Assembly (NCBI RefSeq): GCF_038051995.1 | Contig: NZ_CP150290.1 | Location: forward strand, 6,113,001 to 6,177,000 | Length of the DNA stretch: 64,000 nt | Origin: Paenibacillus sp. FSL H8-0537 | GTDB taxonomy: Bacteria > Bacillota > Bacilli > Paenibacillales > Paenibacillaceae | Direction: 5' to 3' | Shown: positions 8,153 through 17,976 of the stretch, piece after piece | Layout of the letters: every line of letters starts with the position of its first letter | How positions within the stretch are numbered: position 1 is the stretch's first letter | Position numbers and translations under genes: made by a program | The notes under the pieces: generated by a model | The model's database searches: none | What the model was told of the DNA's origin: nothing | The model's input: only the letters and a program-made list of their open reading frames with translations

Positions 8153-8226
8153 CCTGATGACTATTCTTCATTAGTTCTAACATTTATAGTCCCCTCATAG
8201 CTTGATACCCGTTACTTGAGCAAAAT

Positions 8227-8260
8227 AAAAAAAGGCCAACCAGAATATTCTGGCTAACCT
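8227..8260 (-). terminator. Terminator of the diguanylate cyclase gene
   Basis: On the minus strand the palindrome CCAGAATATTCTGG, extended by GGTTAG/TTGGCC, is followed by TTTTTTTATTTT. It lies about 60 bp after the cyclase stop codon. A second small palindrome, CTGCTTAAGCAG, is at 8279-8290. Confidence 0.75.
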
Positions 8261-8323
8261 GATAATACGAAAGACCGTCTGCTTAAGCAGCGGCCTCATC
8301 TATCTGTTGTTGATTCCTTTCAT

Positions 8324-10012
8324 TTAAGAAACACTCTGAACATCGGCAAATTCGATTCGATTTCGTCCATTTTGCTTGGCCTGATAAAGGGCTTTATCGA
8401 CGGCGGCAAAAAGTTGAATTAAATACCCTTCTGGATTGTCCGGTACATGCTGAAGATTAAAGTCTTCAATGGATAAAAACCCTACGCTTACCGTAATGGA
8501 AACCTCTCCGATTTCATGATCTACTAAAATGTCGTTCGACTCTACCGCTAATCTCACTCGTTCCGCTAATTGTTTGGCCAACTGGCGTTCTGTATGCGGC
8601 AGGTAGATCATGAATTCTTCCCCGCCATAGCGAGTTAGAATGTCGGTCCCACGAATGGATTGTTTGACGGCTTGAGCCGTACGATAAAGAACTTCATCCC
8701 CAATTACATGACCGTAGCGATCATTAATTGATTTAAAGAAATCAATATCAAAAAGGATAAGTGAAAACGGAATTTTATATTGAATATTGGTTATAACCTC
8801 ATGCATCAGCTGCTGCGTCAAATAACGTCGATTGTAGCAGTCTGTTAAACTGTCCGTAAGAACTAATTCTTCAAGCTTTTGATTAGCTGTGGACAGCTCA
8901 TTGCGAATGCGATCAAGTGCATGATTTCGTTCCTGAAGAACCTCATTTTGCCGATTCATTTCTTTCACAAAAAAGCGCTCCTGCGAGACATCCTGAAACG
9001 TAATGATATGACCAATCTGCATTCGGTAAGAATCGACAATCGGAGAAGCCTGTACGATAAAATGACGCACAATGTCTCGCTCATCGATAATTTCGATTTG
9101 AGACAATGTATTTTCTTTTCGCTTATAACGTTCGAGAAACCTCTTGCTGCTGCCCTCAACACGAACAGACCCCAGCAACAACTCCATATCAAAATAATCA
9201 CCTACATTTAAATCCATATAATTTCGTAAAGATCTGTTGGCTTCAATAATAGTTTCATTATCATCCAGCACAAGTATGCCATATGGAAGCGTGTTGATCA
9301 CATCCTCATGAGCGATGGAGACAAGATCAAACACATTATATTTTTTAATGACATATACGAAAAATAAATCCGAAAGAAAAATACCCATCGAAGTAAAGCC
9401 CGGAATGATTGGCAGCCACTCTCTTAGGACCACATTAAGAATGGCATCAATACCTGCAAATATAGCAAGCACGAATATTCCCCACAACGTTACTTTCACT
9501 TGCTTTCTAATCATTGGTGACGTTTTGGAAGCCTTCAATGCCCCAAACAATACAAAGAGAGAAGCAAAGAAGTAGCTCACTAGAATAGTGATGACTATCC
9601 AAAACCATGTGCCGTATGCTCGATGAACGTAACCGCCCTCCAGCGGAGTCACAAAAAGATTATTCGGGTTAATGACCACGCCAACTGCTGCGATAACCGC
9701 TGGAGCAAACAGCAGAAACAAGCTTTTTTTTCCTAATTTATCAGCATTTCCGGTAAGAAAGACAGTAAGCAGCAGCCAGCCGCTTCCGAGCAAAGAGAGT
9801 GCGACAAAGGACAAAATCACATAGAACAACTGCAGCAGCGGATCAGTGGTCAGATCTATAGCAATCTGGCACAGTGGCCAAAGCATCATTAAAAAATGAA
9901 ATAAAAAGTACACCTTATGTAAGTTCGTAATCCTCACGGTAGCAAAAACATAAACATATAAAGCAAACAATAGGAGGAATAAAAAGAGATCATACCATAC
10001 TAATGGGCTCAC
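8324..10012 (-). CDS. Membrane-bound diguanylate cyclase (7TM - PAS - GGDEF)
   Basis: A 562-residue protein that should make cyclic di-GMP from two GTP. Residues 1 to about 215 contain seven membrane segments of the kind found at the N-terminus of some histidine kinases. A PAS-like domain follows (about 225-345; LDDNETIIEANRSLRNYM), then a coiled-coil linker (350-390) and a GGDEF domain (about 395-555). The active-site motif is intact as GGEEF. The inhibitory RxxD site is present as RGTD, five residues before it, so product inhibition is expected. Start: GTG with AAGGAG about 8 nt upstream. It stands alone, with its own terminator. The signal sensed by the membrane part is unknown. Confidence 0.92.
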   Translation of the reverse strand: MSPLVWYDLFLFLLLFALYVYVFATVRITNLHKVYFLFHFLMMLWPLCQIAIDLTTDPLLQLFYVILSFVALSLLGSGWLLLTVFLTGNADKLGKKSLFLLFAPAVIAAVGVVINPNNLFVTPLEGGYVHRAYGTWFWIVITILVSYFFASLFVLFGALKASKTSPMIRKQVKVTLWGIFVLAIFAGIDAILNVVLREWLPIIPGFTSMGIFLSDLFFVYVIKKYNVFDLVSIAHEDVINTLPYGILVLDDNETIIEANRSLRNYMDLNVGDYFDMELLLGSVRVEGSSKRFLERYKRKENTLSQIEIIDERDIVRHFIVQASPIVDSYRMQIGHIITFQDVSQERFFVKEMNRQNEVLQERNHALDRIRNELSTANQKLEELVLTDSLTDCYNRRYLTQQLMHEVITNIQYKIPFSLILFDIDFFKSINDRYGHVIGDEVLYRTAQAVKQSIRGTDILTRYGGEEFMIYLPHTERQLAKQLAERVRLAVESNDILVDHEIGEVSITVSVGFLSIEDFNLQHVPDNPEGYLIQLFAAVDKALYQAKQNGRNRIEFADVQSVS

Positions 10013-10350
10013 AAATCTTCTCCTTTTTTGATTCGACGACTACAATATTATAGAAATAGCATAATCCATGACGCTTAAATGAACCTTTAAAAAATACTTC
10101 TCCAAATCATTAGCTTGGTTAAATTAACCACATCTTATCACACAGTAAAGACAGTCAGCTAGCCCACACAATGGCAGTCCAACCATCCTCTGACCGATTT
10201 CTTCATACATTCTTTGAATTTGCCCATGAATGGGACGTTTATGACTTAAGCTATGAGAGAGAAGAGGTTGTTTTGGGGATAGATTTAGAAGATTTTCGCG
10301 GTTCGCGCCCTAGAGCCATCCGTTGCCGGACAGCCCCTTCATACATTCTA
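10013..10350. other. Gene-free stretch between the cyclase and acetyltransferase genes
   Basis: About 340 bp, holding the cyclase promoter region. Short frames exist on both strands, but none has a ribosome binding site or a recognisable protein match. A plus-strand frame from 10171 runs on opposite the acetyltransferase gene and looks like a shadow. Confidence 0.4.
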
Positions 10351-11115
10351 TTAGTGATGATCCAAGGGATTATTATCCGAAAACAAATCGGGATTGTCTT
10401 TGAGCATGCCAATTATTACTCTCGCTACCGCAGCCGCATCACAAACCCTTACAACCGCATCGCCGAGCCGCCCCTTATGCATAGCGCCTTCACTTTCCAG
10501 TATATCATCTACTTTCCAAAAATGCTGCGACCACGACAGCCCGCAATGTCTGCGGGAAGGCACAGAAATTTCTGTTCCATCGGCTAAAATAGTGTAAAGC
10601 AGCTCATGGTCATCCGTTAACCTGCCCGGTATGTCCACCCATTCTTCGACACCATGAATAAAGGTATTGCGCCTTAAATCGACCCCAACTAACAATATAG
10701 TCGCCCTGCGGTCGAGCAGCTTCCCCCAAGCGGAGCCTCTAGCGCAGGGCGTATCGAAACGATGATCGTCGTTTGTGAGCTCTATAGCATCTCTACCTAA
10801 TGCTGCCACCGAATGAGTGGGGTGCAGCGAACGCACCACACCAGGCCGCTTGCGAAAAAGCTCGGGCAGTATTCCGACGCAGGAAGGGGAACGATCAACG
10901 TAAAATTTCGGATTATCCGCATTAATGTAGGACCATGTATGGGTGGGCAACACCAACAGCCCATCCTTCATATGAGCGGTTAACGCATCTAAGACAGTAT
11001 CTGCGCCACCGTCGACAGGCCCAATACTTTTCATCGAAGAATGGACGAGCAGCGTCCCCTGGCCGTCAATGCCTAGCTGCTCTAGCTGCTTCATTAAGCT
11101 CTCTATCGTATGCAT
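10351..11115 (-). CDS. AAC(3)-family N-acetyltransferase
   Basis: A 254-residue acetyl-CoA-dependent N-acetyltransferase of the antibiotic AAC(3)/YokD family. Visible family features are LLVHSSMKSIG near the N-terminus, LVLPTHTWSY, the conserved RSLHPTHSVAALG with the catalytic-region His, and SAWGKLLD followed by LLVGVDLRRNT. Length is close to the family norm. The ATG at 11115 is preferred over a GTG three codons earlier, because GGAGG is 9 nt from the former and 0-1 nt from the latter. Members include aminoglycoside 3-N-acetyltransferases and enzymes of unknown substrate, so resistance cannot be claimed from this sequence alone. Confidence 0.85.
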   Translation of the reverse strand: MHTIESLMKQLEQLGIDGQGTLLVHSSMKSIGPVDGGADTVLDALTAHMKDGLLVLPTHTWSYINADNPKFYVDRSPSCVGILPELFRKRPGVVRSLHPTHSVAALGRDAIELTNDDHRFDTPCARGSAWGKLLDRRATILLVGVDLRRNTFIHGVEEWVDIPGRLTDDHELLYTILADGTEISVPSRRHCGLSWSQHFWKVDDILESEGAMHKGRLGDAVVRVCDAAAVARVIIGMLKDNPDLFSDNNPLDHH

Positions 11116-11201
11116 GTTTTTCACCCTCCCCCGCCATTATATCAAAACTTGCCCTTAATTGTGATAGGGTTCGATGTATCACTCTGACGGCTAATAGAAA
11201 A

Positions 11202-11639
11202 CTATAAATCTCCCCGTTTATTAGTTATTGAACCGGGGGTCACTTTATTGCTCTTATTTTGAAATATTTTTTTATCAAAAAATAAAAGGATGGTGAAGAG
11301 ACATATGCCGAATAACAATATCGATGCTGTCGTAATAAACGTAATCATTGTAACCGTGTTCTCCATCTTGTTGTACAGGAGCATACTGAGCGGCATTAGT
11401 CCGCCTCCAATCAGACTGGACCAAGCATGTAATTTAGCTGTTTTTTTCATGTCGATCTCTTTAAATACATAATAGAAAATACCGTATGCAAAAAGAGTTA
11501 ACCAGCCGACAACTAGAATATGGGCGTGACCCGGAACCATTGTATAGTCTTTTCTCCCCGCTATATCCGATCCGAGCATTGCGCCGATCAAAGCATATAC
11601 TGCAGAAATACGAATTAACCATTTACTGTAAATTACCAA
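11202..11639 (-). CDS. Small membrane protein resembling heme-copper oxidase subunit I
   Basis: About 145 residues with four predicted membrane segments and a charged C-terminal tail. The motif VPGHAHILVVGWLTLFAYG resembles one helix of the heme-copper oxidase subunit I fold, where the histidines bind metal, but the protein is far too short to be an oxidase. Similar short proteins are annotated as cytochrome c oxidase subunit I-like with no known role. Start: a TTG at 11639 spaced 8 nt from AAGGAG; a GTG at 11648 overlaps that site. It follows the kinase fragment of the broken MMPL gene by about 15 bp and may once have been co-transcribed with that kinase. Confidence 0.7.
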   Translation of the reverse strand: MVIYSKWLIRISAVYALIGAMLGSDIAGRKDYTMVPGHAHILVVGWLTLFAYGIFYYVFKEIDMKKTAKLHAWSSLIGGGLMPLSMLLYNKMENTVTMITFITTASILLFGICLFTILLFFDKKIFQNKSNKVTPGSITNKRGDL

Positions 11640-11654
11640 AATGTCCACTCCTTT

Positions 11655-12000
11655 TCAAAGTTCATTTCTAGGCAATGTAATCCATACACAAGTTCCACCG
11701 CCAAGCTTACTTGACACTTGAATTCTCCCCTCATGTAATTCAACAATTTGTTTAACGATCGTCAAACCAAGACCTGTGCCTTCTTCCGTTCTAGAAGGTT
11801 CTGCTCGGTAGAAGCGATCGAACACATGCGAAAGCTCGTCTTCTTTAATACCTATCCCGGTATCTTTGAATTGAATGGTCACGTAAGGACCGCAATCTTC
11901 CATCTCAATTTGTATGGAACCATTCGGTTTATTATATTTTAATGCATTAGTAAATAAGTTATCCCACACCGTCTCTAATAAGCTCTTATCACCCTGGTAA
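11655..12000 (-). pseudogene. Histidine kinase C-terminal fragment (HATPase domain) fused to the transporter
   Basis: About 114 residues, starting near YQGDKSLLETV, that form nearly all of a HATPase_c domain: N-box WDNLFTNALKY, G1 DTGIGI, F-box VFDRFYR and G2 GTGLGLTIVK. The dimerisation/phosphoacceptor domain, sensor and partner regulator are absent. The join to the transporter is in frame, so a deletion probably removed the 3' end of the transporter gene and the 5' part of a two-component operon. Confidence 0.75.
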
Positions 12001-13902
12001 ACTTCTAACGCTTCCTTTACTTTTCGTGCTTTACGTTCCTCTAAGAATCGTGACACTAAAATAATATTATAATCAATACCAAGAGCGACTAAGAAAATAA
12101 AGGCATACACAGGAACACGCGTACTCACCGCATCGTATCCGAATAATACATCAATTAGGAATATACCTAGTCCTAATGCAGATACGAATGAAATCAGAAT
12201 CGTAGCCATCATGTAAGCTGACATTCTAAGCGATTTGGTCAATACGAACAATAATACGAGTATTAGTAACGTTTCAAGTACAACGATCACCCATAAATCG
12301 CGGTTATTAGCATCACGTTCATCAACTAGCTTCGGTGTAACACCACCATAATGAATTTCTCCAGTTATGTTAACATCCGATAATAAGTCATCGCTACCAT
12401 TACGTAGCTCTTTGATTAAATCAATCGCTTCGACTGAATAAGGATTAAAATCAAGCGTCATGCTATATTTTAGAGATTTTGTATCCTCCGTTATACCAAT
12501 CAGTCTAACAGATGCAACGTTATCCTCTTTAAGCAATCTCGAACGAAGTGCTTCGATTTGATCTTCTGATATTGTTTTATCGCTTGTTATCAAGATCGAA
12601 GTCGGTGCTAATTCTCCTTTTTTATATTGGGTTTCAACAATTTCATATCCTTCACGAGATGGTAGGTCTTTCGGGAATGATTTCACAGTATCAAACTCAT
12701 AGTTTAAGTTAAATACATTGAGTGCTGTCACAAGCATAATAATCCCAACAATACCACCTGATAGTCCTGGCTTGTTTACTACAAGCTTAGCCACAGGACC
12801 CCAGAAACCATGCTTCACTTCATTAGATTTGCCAAACTTAGGTACGTTAGGCCAAAATGCTTTGCGACCGAACATTGTGAATAATGCTGGTAATAGTGTG
12901 ATCGATGCTAACATTATGATTGCCATTGTCGTACCGAAAATGGGTGCAAAATTCTGGTAATCACGGAAGCTCGCCAAAAATAAAATAAGCATGGCTGCGA
13001 ATATAGTACCACCTGCTAGAAATACGGGCTTACCTGTAGCACGCATCGCATGCTTCATAGCATCATATTTGCTTTCGTGATGATTCAACTCCTCCCGGAA
13101 GCGTGAGAATACGAATAGGGAATAGTCAATAACAGCTGCGAACAGCAGGATACTCATAATCGAGGTTGTCGAGTTATTAATTTCTAATCCGCCTGCCCCC
13201 ATTAAGCCAATGACCTGGTTAGCAACTTGATATACAATCGCTGTTGCTAATAATGGGATGAGCGCTAATAAAGGTGAACGGTAAATAACGATTAGAAGCA
13301 ATAAAATAATTCCGATCGTTTCCATTATTAACACAAAATCCGCTTGCTCAAAGAGCTTTAACGTATCACCCACAATACCAGCAGGTCCTGTTATTCGAAA
13401 TTGGGTATCAGTAAATCCTTGCGCTGCTTGGTTTCCGATCTCTGCAACTTTATCAACGGTTTCTCCGATCTGACGACTGTCAGCAGCGGCGTCTAATGTC
13501 ATCGGAATAATCATTGTTGATTTGTCTTCAGATTTAAAGGCTTCTAACGCTTGAGGCGGCAGATTGGCAATATTAATGATTTCGTCTATGCCAGCCACAT
13601 CAGCAGCTAGAATCGCATCCATAATTTGTGCTACTTCGTCCAAATTTATTTTCCCGTTTTCCTTATGAAAGACGAGAATCCCAGGTGTTCCCTGATCGTT
13701 TGGAAAATACTGTTCGAGCTTTTCGTTAGCGATGATGGATTGCGCTTCGTTCGGTAATGACTGAAAGTTCGTCACTTTGTAGTCACTTAATTTTGGGTCC
13801 AGCACTTAAACCAATCATGAGAACAAGCCAAACGATAATTGTGATCCACATGCCCCTCTTTGTCGAAACCCAATCTGTTATTGACCTTAATAAAGTATTC
13901 AT
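11655..13902 (-). pseudogene. MMPL-family transporter gene, frameshifted and fused to a histidine kinase fragment
   Basis: The natural start is the ATG at 13902 (GGAGG 5 nt upstream), giving MNTLLRSITDWVSTKRG and a first membrane helix. At about 13795 one extra A in CCCAAAATTAAG shifts the frame, so the first piece stops at 13783-13785. The rest continues in another frame from before 13805 to 11655. That part carries the MMPL/YdfJ transporter: an extracytoplasmic domain, the DYSLFVFSRF block, a second domain and DYNIILVSRFLEERKA. Around 12000 the protein then switches to a kinase ATPase domain, so the last four or so transporter helices are missing. MMPL proteins export lipids or drugs by proton exchange; this copy is unlikely to work. 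Confidence 0.75.
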
Positions 13903-14052
13903 TATTTCCTCCTTGATTTCAGATTTATCTATACGAATAAACCTTTTGGCTACGTATTGCATTATATTCTCTTCATATAAACTCAAAATAAACTTTTTGA
14001 AATATACGTAGCCGCCACACGAATCGCTTGAACACCGGGCGCGTCACTTCGT

Positions 14053-14101
14053 TAATCAGAACTCCTACGCAACAACGATTGGATATCTATCGTTCTGATT
14101 A
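14053..14101. repeat. Inverted repeat of unknown role
   Basis: Exact 10-bp arms TAATCAGAAC (14053-14062) and GTTCTGATTA (14092-14101), with a nested AACGAT/ATCGTT pair between them. It lies in the gap between the broken MMPL gene and the xylan cluster. No T-run follows, so a terminator is less likely than a remnant or binding site. Confidence 0.4.
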
Positions 14102-14112
14102 GAATTCATAAC

Positions 14113-14153
14113 AAAAAGGCCTCGCCCCCATGTAAAGGAGACGAAGCCTTTTT
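14113..14153. terminator. Bidirectional terminator after the xylan cluster
   Basis: AAAAAGGCCTCG and CGAAGCCTTTTT pair at 11 of 12 positions, with A-runs and T-runs on the two sides. It lies 11 bp past the stop codon of the GH43 gene and would end the long minus-strand transcript. Confidence 0.85.
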
Positions 14154-14163
14154 GCCATAATAA

Positions 14164-16098
14164 TTACTGAGCCGAAACATTTATGCTATCAATATTTGGC
14201 CCTTCTGTACCTGTAGTGACCACTTTTAAACTATTAGTTCCGCTGTTCATAGGTACCTGAATCGTCTTCTCGACCCAAGTTCCCCAGCCGCTGGTTGCTG
14301 TAAAGGCAGCATTGCTAATCACTTTCGTACCGTTGACATAAACATCTAAATTTCTCGTACCTGTTTCCAATGCATACCGGATCTTGACATTTTTAGTACC
14401 TGCAACTGCAGCGTTGATATTATTCCACTCAATAGCCGCATCAGTTGTAGCATTGAAGTTAACATATCCGCTGCCGCTGTAGCCGGTATGAATGGCTTCA
14501 ACTAAAGAGTTGGTCAGTATAGTGCCTGTCTCTGCTTCATAAGAAGTACCAGTGCTCATAGCATTTTGTGTAAACTGCCAGTAATCAAAATTAAATAGGT
14601 TGCCTGTGCCAGCCCCAGTAAATACTAGGAAGACGTTATGAGTACCGGTTGCACCGCTTACAGCCGTTTCAATTACGCTCCAGTTTTGCGCTCCACCTGT
14701 GGAAGGTACATTAAGCGTTCCGACAAGCGGGCCAGTTACACTGTCAAGACGCACTTCAATTTTCCCGCCCACGGTAGAGGCTACGTTTGCTTTAAAGGTA
14801 GTAGCTCCACTTGAACCGAATTCGGCGTTTCCTACAGCGACCCAGTCCCCATTGTTAATGCTCGTTACGTGAAGATTACTTACTGGTCCGCCTGTTGCTG
14901 AAGTTTTCTCCGTCAAAATGCGTCCATTCCAGGCAATCGTTTCAGCCTCTACCCGGTTATAGGGATTGAGATTGGCAAGCTGCGACACGCCTGCAAAATT
15001 GGCTGCAACCTCCTGAATCGATCCATTCGCATTATGCACAAGTCTATTGATATGAGGAGAACGATAGCCTCTACCTGCTCCGTATAGAGCATGGCTGACC
15101 GTTTGAGTATGGTATACCACATACCACTGGTTGTTTAAATTAAACACAGAGTGATGGTTATTTCCTCCTGCACCAAAAAATGAGCCTGGATTTTTCAGGA
15201 AATGTCCTGCATACGTAAAAGGCCCCATCGGACTCGTGCTGGTCATATAGCCGATTTCACCACTAGGCTTATCGGCGGGGTGCGTACCGCTGAAATTAAT
15301 GCAATAGGAGTAATAATATACTCCGTTATACTTGTGCATGCCTGAGTCCTCAAACATGAACGGCGCATCAATCATGGATGCACTGCCAACAATGCTGGTC
15401 ATATCAGCGCCTAATTTCAATACTCTGGCTGTCTTTGGATTAGCCCTTTGCTCCTGCGTTGGATTTGAACCGCCAGGGATGCCTCCACCGGCATACAAGT
15501 ACCCTGTGCCGTCGTCATCTACGAATACGGCCGGGTCAAAAAGCCAAACAACGCCGGACATGCCAGGTGTATTGGTTGTAACCAGTGCTTTTCCTAATGG
15601 ATCGCTCCATGGCCCAATCGGGCTGTCTGCTGTGAGAACGCCGATACCTCCGGCACTATTTGCAAAATAAAGGAAAAATTTATCCTGGCCATTTATTTTT
15701 TTCATTGCCGCAGCCGGAGCCCAAGAAGCACCCGCCCATTTTGCAATGCCTTGACCGCCATTTGCTCCATTTGCACCTGCTACCGGAATTGCGCCGTGAT
15801 CTGTCCAGTTCACCATATCTGCTGAAGATATAACGAACACCCTATTCAGATTAGCAAAAGAATTATCTTTAATGGTTCCGTTGCTATTATATTCATAGTC
15901 ATCACTAGACATATAAATATAGACTCTTCCGTTATAGGTTAATGCAAAGGGGTCTGCCCCTAGATGATGGTCAATCAGCGGGTTGGAATTCCCTACATTT
16001 TTTGCAATGGTCGTACTGGCCGCAAATACAGACATCTCTGGCAGACAGCTCAATATTAAAGCAAAAGCTAATAAAAATACGCTCAACTTCTTTTTCAT
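14164..16098 (-). CDS. xynD: Secreted arabinoxylan arabinofuranohydrolase (GH43 - CBM6 - CBM6-like)
   Basis: A 644-residue extracellular enzyme. A Sec signal peptide ends near residue 26 (MSVFAAS). Residues about 35-370 are a GH43 domain very close to B. subtilis XynD: the catalytic base Asp in DHHLGADP, the Asp of WLFDPAVF and the general acid Glu of FMFEDSGMH. A CBM6 follows (about 385-510), then a second CBM6-like module (about 515-644). The second module is an extra relative to B. subtilis XynD and closely resembles the last module of the GH30 enzyme encoded next. The family removes arabinose side chains from arabinoxylan. Start: ATG with AAGGAGG upstream. It is the last gene of the xylan cluster, 72 bp after the GH30 gene. 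Confidence 0.93.
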   Translation of the reverse strand: MKKKLSVFLLAFALILSCLPEMSVFAASTTIAKNVGNSNPLIDHHLGADPFALTYNGRVYIYMSSDDYEYNSNGTIKDNSFANLNRVFVISSADMVNWTDHGAIPVAGANGANGGQGIAKWAGASWAPAAAMKKINGQDKFFLYFANSAGGIGVLTADSPIGPWSDPLGKALVTTNTPGMSGVVWLFDPAVFVDDDGTGYLYAGGGIPGGSNPTQEQRANPKTARVLKLGADMTSIVGSASMIDAPFMFEDSGMHKYNGVYYYSYCINFSGTHPADKPSGEIGYMTSTSPMGPFTYAGHFLKNPGSFFGAGGNNHHSVFNLNNQWYVVYHTQTVSHALYGAGRGYRSPHINRLVHNANGSIQEVAANFAGVSQLANLNPYNRVEAETIAWNGRILTEKTSATGGPVSNLHVTSINNGDWVAVGNAEFGSSGATTFKANVASTVGGKIEVRLDSVTGPLVGTLNVPSTGGAQNWSVIETAVSGATGTHNVFLVFTGAGTGNLFNFDYWQFTQNAMSTGTSYEAETGTILTNSLVEAIHTGYSGSGYVNFNATTDAAIEWNNINAAVAGTKNVKIRYALETGTRNLDVYVNGTKVISNAAFTATSGWGTWVEKTIQVPMNSGTNSLKVVTTGTEGPNIDSINVSAQ

Positions 16099-16170
16099 AG
16101 CTCCATATCCTCCTTCAATTCGTACGTACCCTGCCTCTCACAAACAACCATTCCTACAGCTGTCCTGCTA

Positions 16171-17850
16171 CTAGGCTGAAACGTTGATATTATCTATATT
16201 CGGTCCCTCTGTACCCGTCGTAACCACTCTTAAAGTATTGTTTCCGCTATTCATGGCAACCTGAAGCGTTTTCTCACCCCAGCTTGTCCAGCTGCCAGTC
16301 GCTGCAAAAGCTGCATTGCTGATCACTTTCGTCCCGTTAACATAAACGTCCAGATTTCTTGTCCCTGACTCCAGCGCATAACGGAACTTCACATTTTTAG
16401 TTCCTGCAACGGAAGCATAGATGCTGCCCCACTGAATGGCTGCATCAGTTGTAGCATTAAAGTTGACATAGCCGCTGCCGCTGTAGCCTGAATTTATGGC
16501 TTCTACTGCGGAGCTCGTCAAGGTTGTTCCCGACTCGGCTTCATAAGTAGTTCCGCTGTTGTTGTTTCCACCGCCACCCAATTCAGCTACAAAGGTTGTA
16601 ACACTTTGTGCTGGAAGCTGGCCTGTAAAGGAACCTGCCGACACATTAATCGACGATCCAGCTGCAAGATTTCTAGTGCTGTCTGTTACCCATGAAGATA
16701 CCGTCGATGCATTGCCGTTTTGCAAAACAAATTTTTGATTGACGGCCGAGGTGCTTCTATTAATGGCTACAATAACGACCTTGTTGTTACCTTTATAAGC
16801 AGAGACGTGGACATTTGTTTCAGGGGTCTTAGTTGCATCAACCCTTACATAGCCTGGACGAACAAATTTGGAGAAATGAGCCATGTTATAGCCGCGTTTG
16901 CTGATCGTGCCGTCCTCTTTCATCGGGCCGTATTGTCTGCGGATATACCACCATACATAGGCTTGGAAATCGCCTTCAACCATCGCATTGTGAATATGAT
17001 GGGATACATCCAATGCCTCAGGCCAGAGATCCGCCGAGTTGTTGTTACTATTTGGATAGTATACTTCCGTCATCCAGAGCTCTTTGCCCGCTCCTTTTTG
17101 TTTGAACAGCGGGTATGCGAAATTGCTAACGCTTGTACCATAAAGATGAGCACCAAGAATATCCATATTGGCAAGAGCTTGCGGATCATTCAAAATCGGG
17201 TCTGACATATTTTTCAGGTATTGAAATGACTCCGGTGCCATGACCTTCGCATTTTGAATGGAGCCCGCATTTTCTTTCATAAAGCGAAGCATCTCTTGTG
17301 GCGTCCACCATGTCCAGTCATGAGCGTAATCAGGCTCATTTTGAACCGAAATCGCATAAAGGTTCACACCGTTATTTTTCATGTAAGTGACAAAATCATT
17401 AAGATGCTGGGCATACGCAGCGTATTTATCGTATTTAAGTCGTTTCGCTGAAGTATCACCATTTTTATTGAAGGTCTCGATCATACTAGCTGGAGGATTC
17501 CATGGCGAAGCGAAGACGAGTGCACCTTGCTCTATCGCACGTTTTGCAGTCGGCACTTCTTTGGACCAATTATTGCTGTCACCGTCTACAAAGATTCTTA
17601 ATACCGAAAAGCCCAGCTGATTTTGTCCATTGCCAAATGCCGTATCTCTTTGGGATGCTGTCAAATCCCCAATCCAAGCCGGGTGGTTAATGCCGCCAAA
17701 GCCTTTGATTAATTGTTTTTCTGCCGATAAATTAATAACTGCATCACTTGCTGCTGAAACCTTAGGTGGACCTGGCACGGTTAATACTAACGGAAGCGCC
17801 GTTAAACATGCCAATAATACAAACATTGTTTTTTTCAATCTTGAGATCAT
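16171..17850 (-). CDS. xynC: Secreted glucuronoxylanase (GH30 subfamily 8) with CBM6-like module
   Basis: A 559-residue extracellular endoxylanase of the XynC type, which cuts xylan next to glucuronic acid branches. The signal peptide ends near SAAS. The GH30 domain shows the acid/base Glu in SVQNEPD and the nucleophile Glu in WMTEVYYP; the B. subtilis XynC sequence around the latter is nearly the same. A beta-sandwich side domain is followed by a Gly/Asn-rich linker (GGGGNNNSG) and a C-terminal carbohydrate-binding module of about 125 residues. Start: the ATG at 17850 is preferred, with AAGGAG spaced 9 nt. An ATG at 17859 abuts the ribosome binding site, and a longer frame upstream has no signal for starting. 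The substrate agrees with the neighbouring transporter, which resembles aldouronate uptake systems of Paenibacillus. Confidence 0.93.
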   Translation of the reverse strand: MISRLKKTMFVLLACLTALPLVLTVPGPPKVSAASDAVINLSAEKQLIKGFGGINHPAWIGDLTASQRDTAFGNGQNQLGFSVLRIFVDGDSNNWSKEVPTAKRAIEQGALVFASPWNPPASMIETFNKNGDTSAKRLKYDKYAAYAQHLNDFVTYMKNNGVNLYAISVQNEPDYAHDWTWWTPQEMLRFMKENAGSIQNAKVMAPESFQYLKNMSDPILNDPQALANMDILGAHLYGTSVSNFAYPLFKQKGAGKELWMTEVYYPNSNNNSADLWPEALDVSHHIHNAMVEGDFQAYVWWYIRRQYGPMKEDGTISKRGYNMAHFSKFVRPGYVRVDATKTPETNVHVSAYKGNNKVVIVAINRSTSAVNQKFVLQNGNASTVSSWVTDSTRNLAAGSSINVSAGSFTGQLPAQSVTTFVAELGGGGNNNSGTTYEAESGTTLTSSAVEAINSGYSGSGYVNFNATTDAAIQWGSIYASVAGTKNVKFRYALESGTRNLDVYVNGTKVISNAAFAATGSWTSWGEKTLQVAMNSGNNTLRVVTTGTEGPNIDNINVSA

Positions 17851-17976
17851 TTCTTTCATCTCCTTAGAATAGTAGTTTTTTCCTATATGCTTCTCCGGCT
17901 GCTTCAACAACCGCCAACCACCTCCCTTCTCATCTATCCCTTTAGCTTTCACTCATGCAGTCGTTATTCGTATGCT

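Noticed and set aside
10171-10587. Plus-strand open frame of 138 codons
   Set aside because: More than half overlaps the AAC(3)-family gene on the other strand; there is no start signal and no recognisable product.
10351-11115. Aminoglycoside resistance gene
   Set aside because: The family fits, but many chromosomal members act on other substrates, so only the family name is used.
14053-14101. Terminal inverted repeat of an insertion sequence
   Set aside because: The arms are only 39 bp apart and no transposase or target duplication is nearby.
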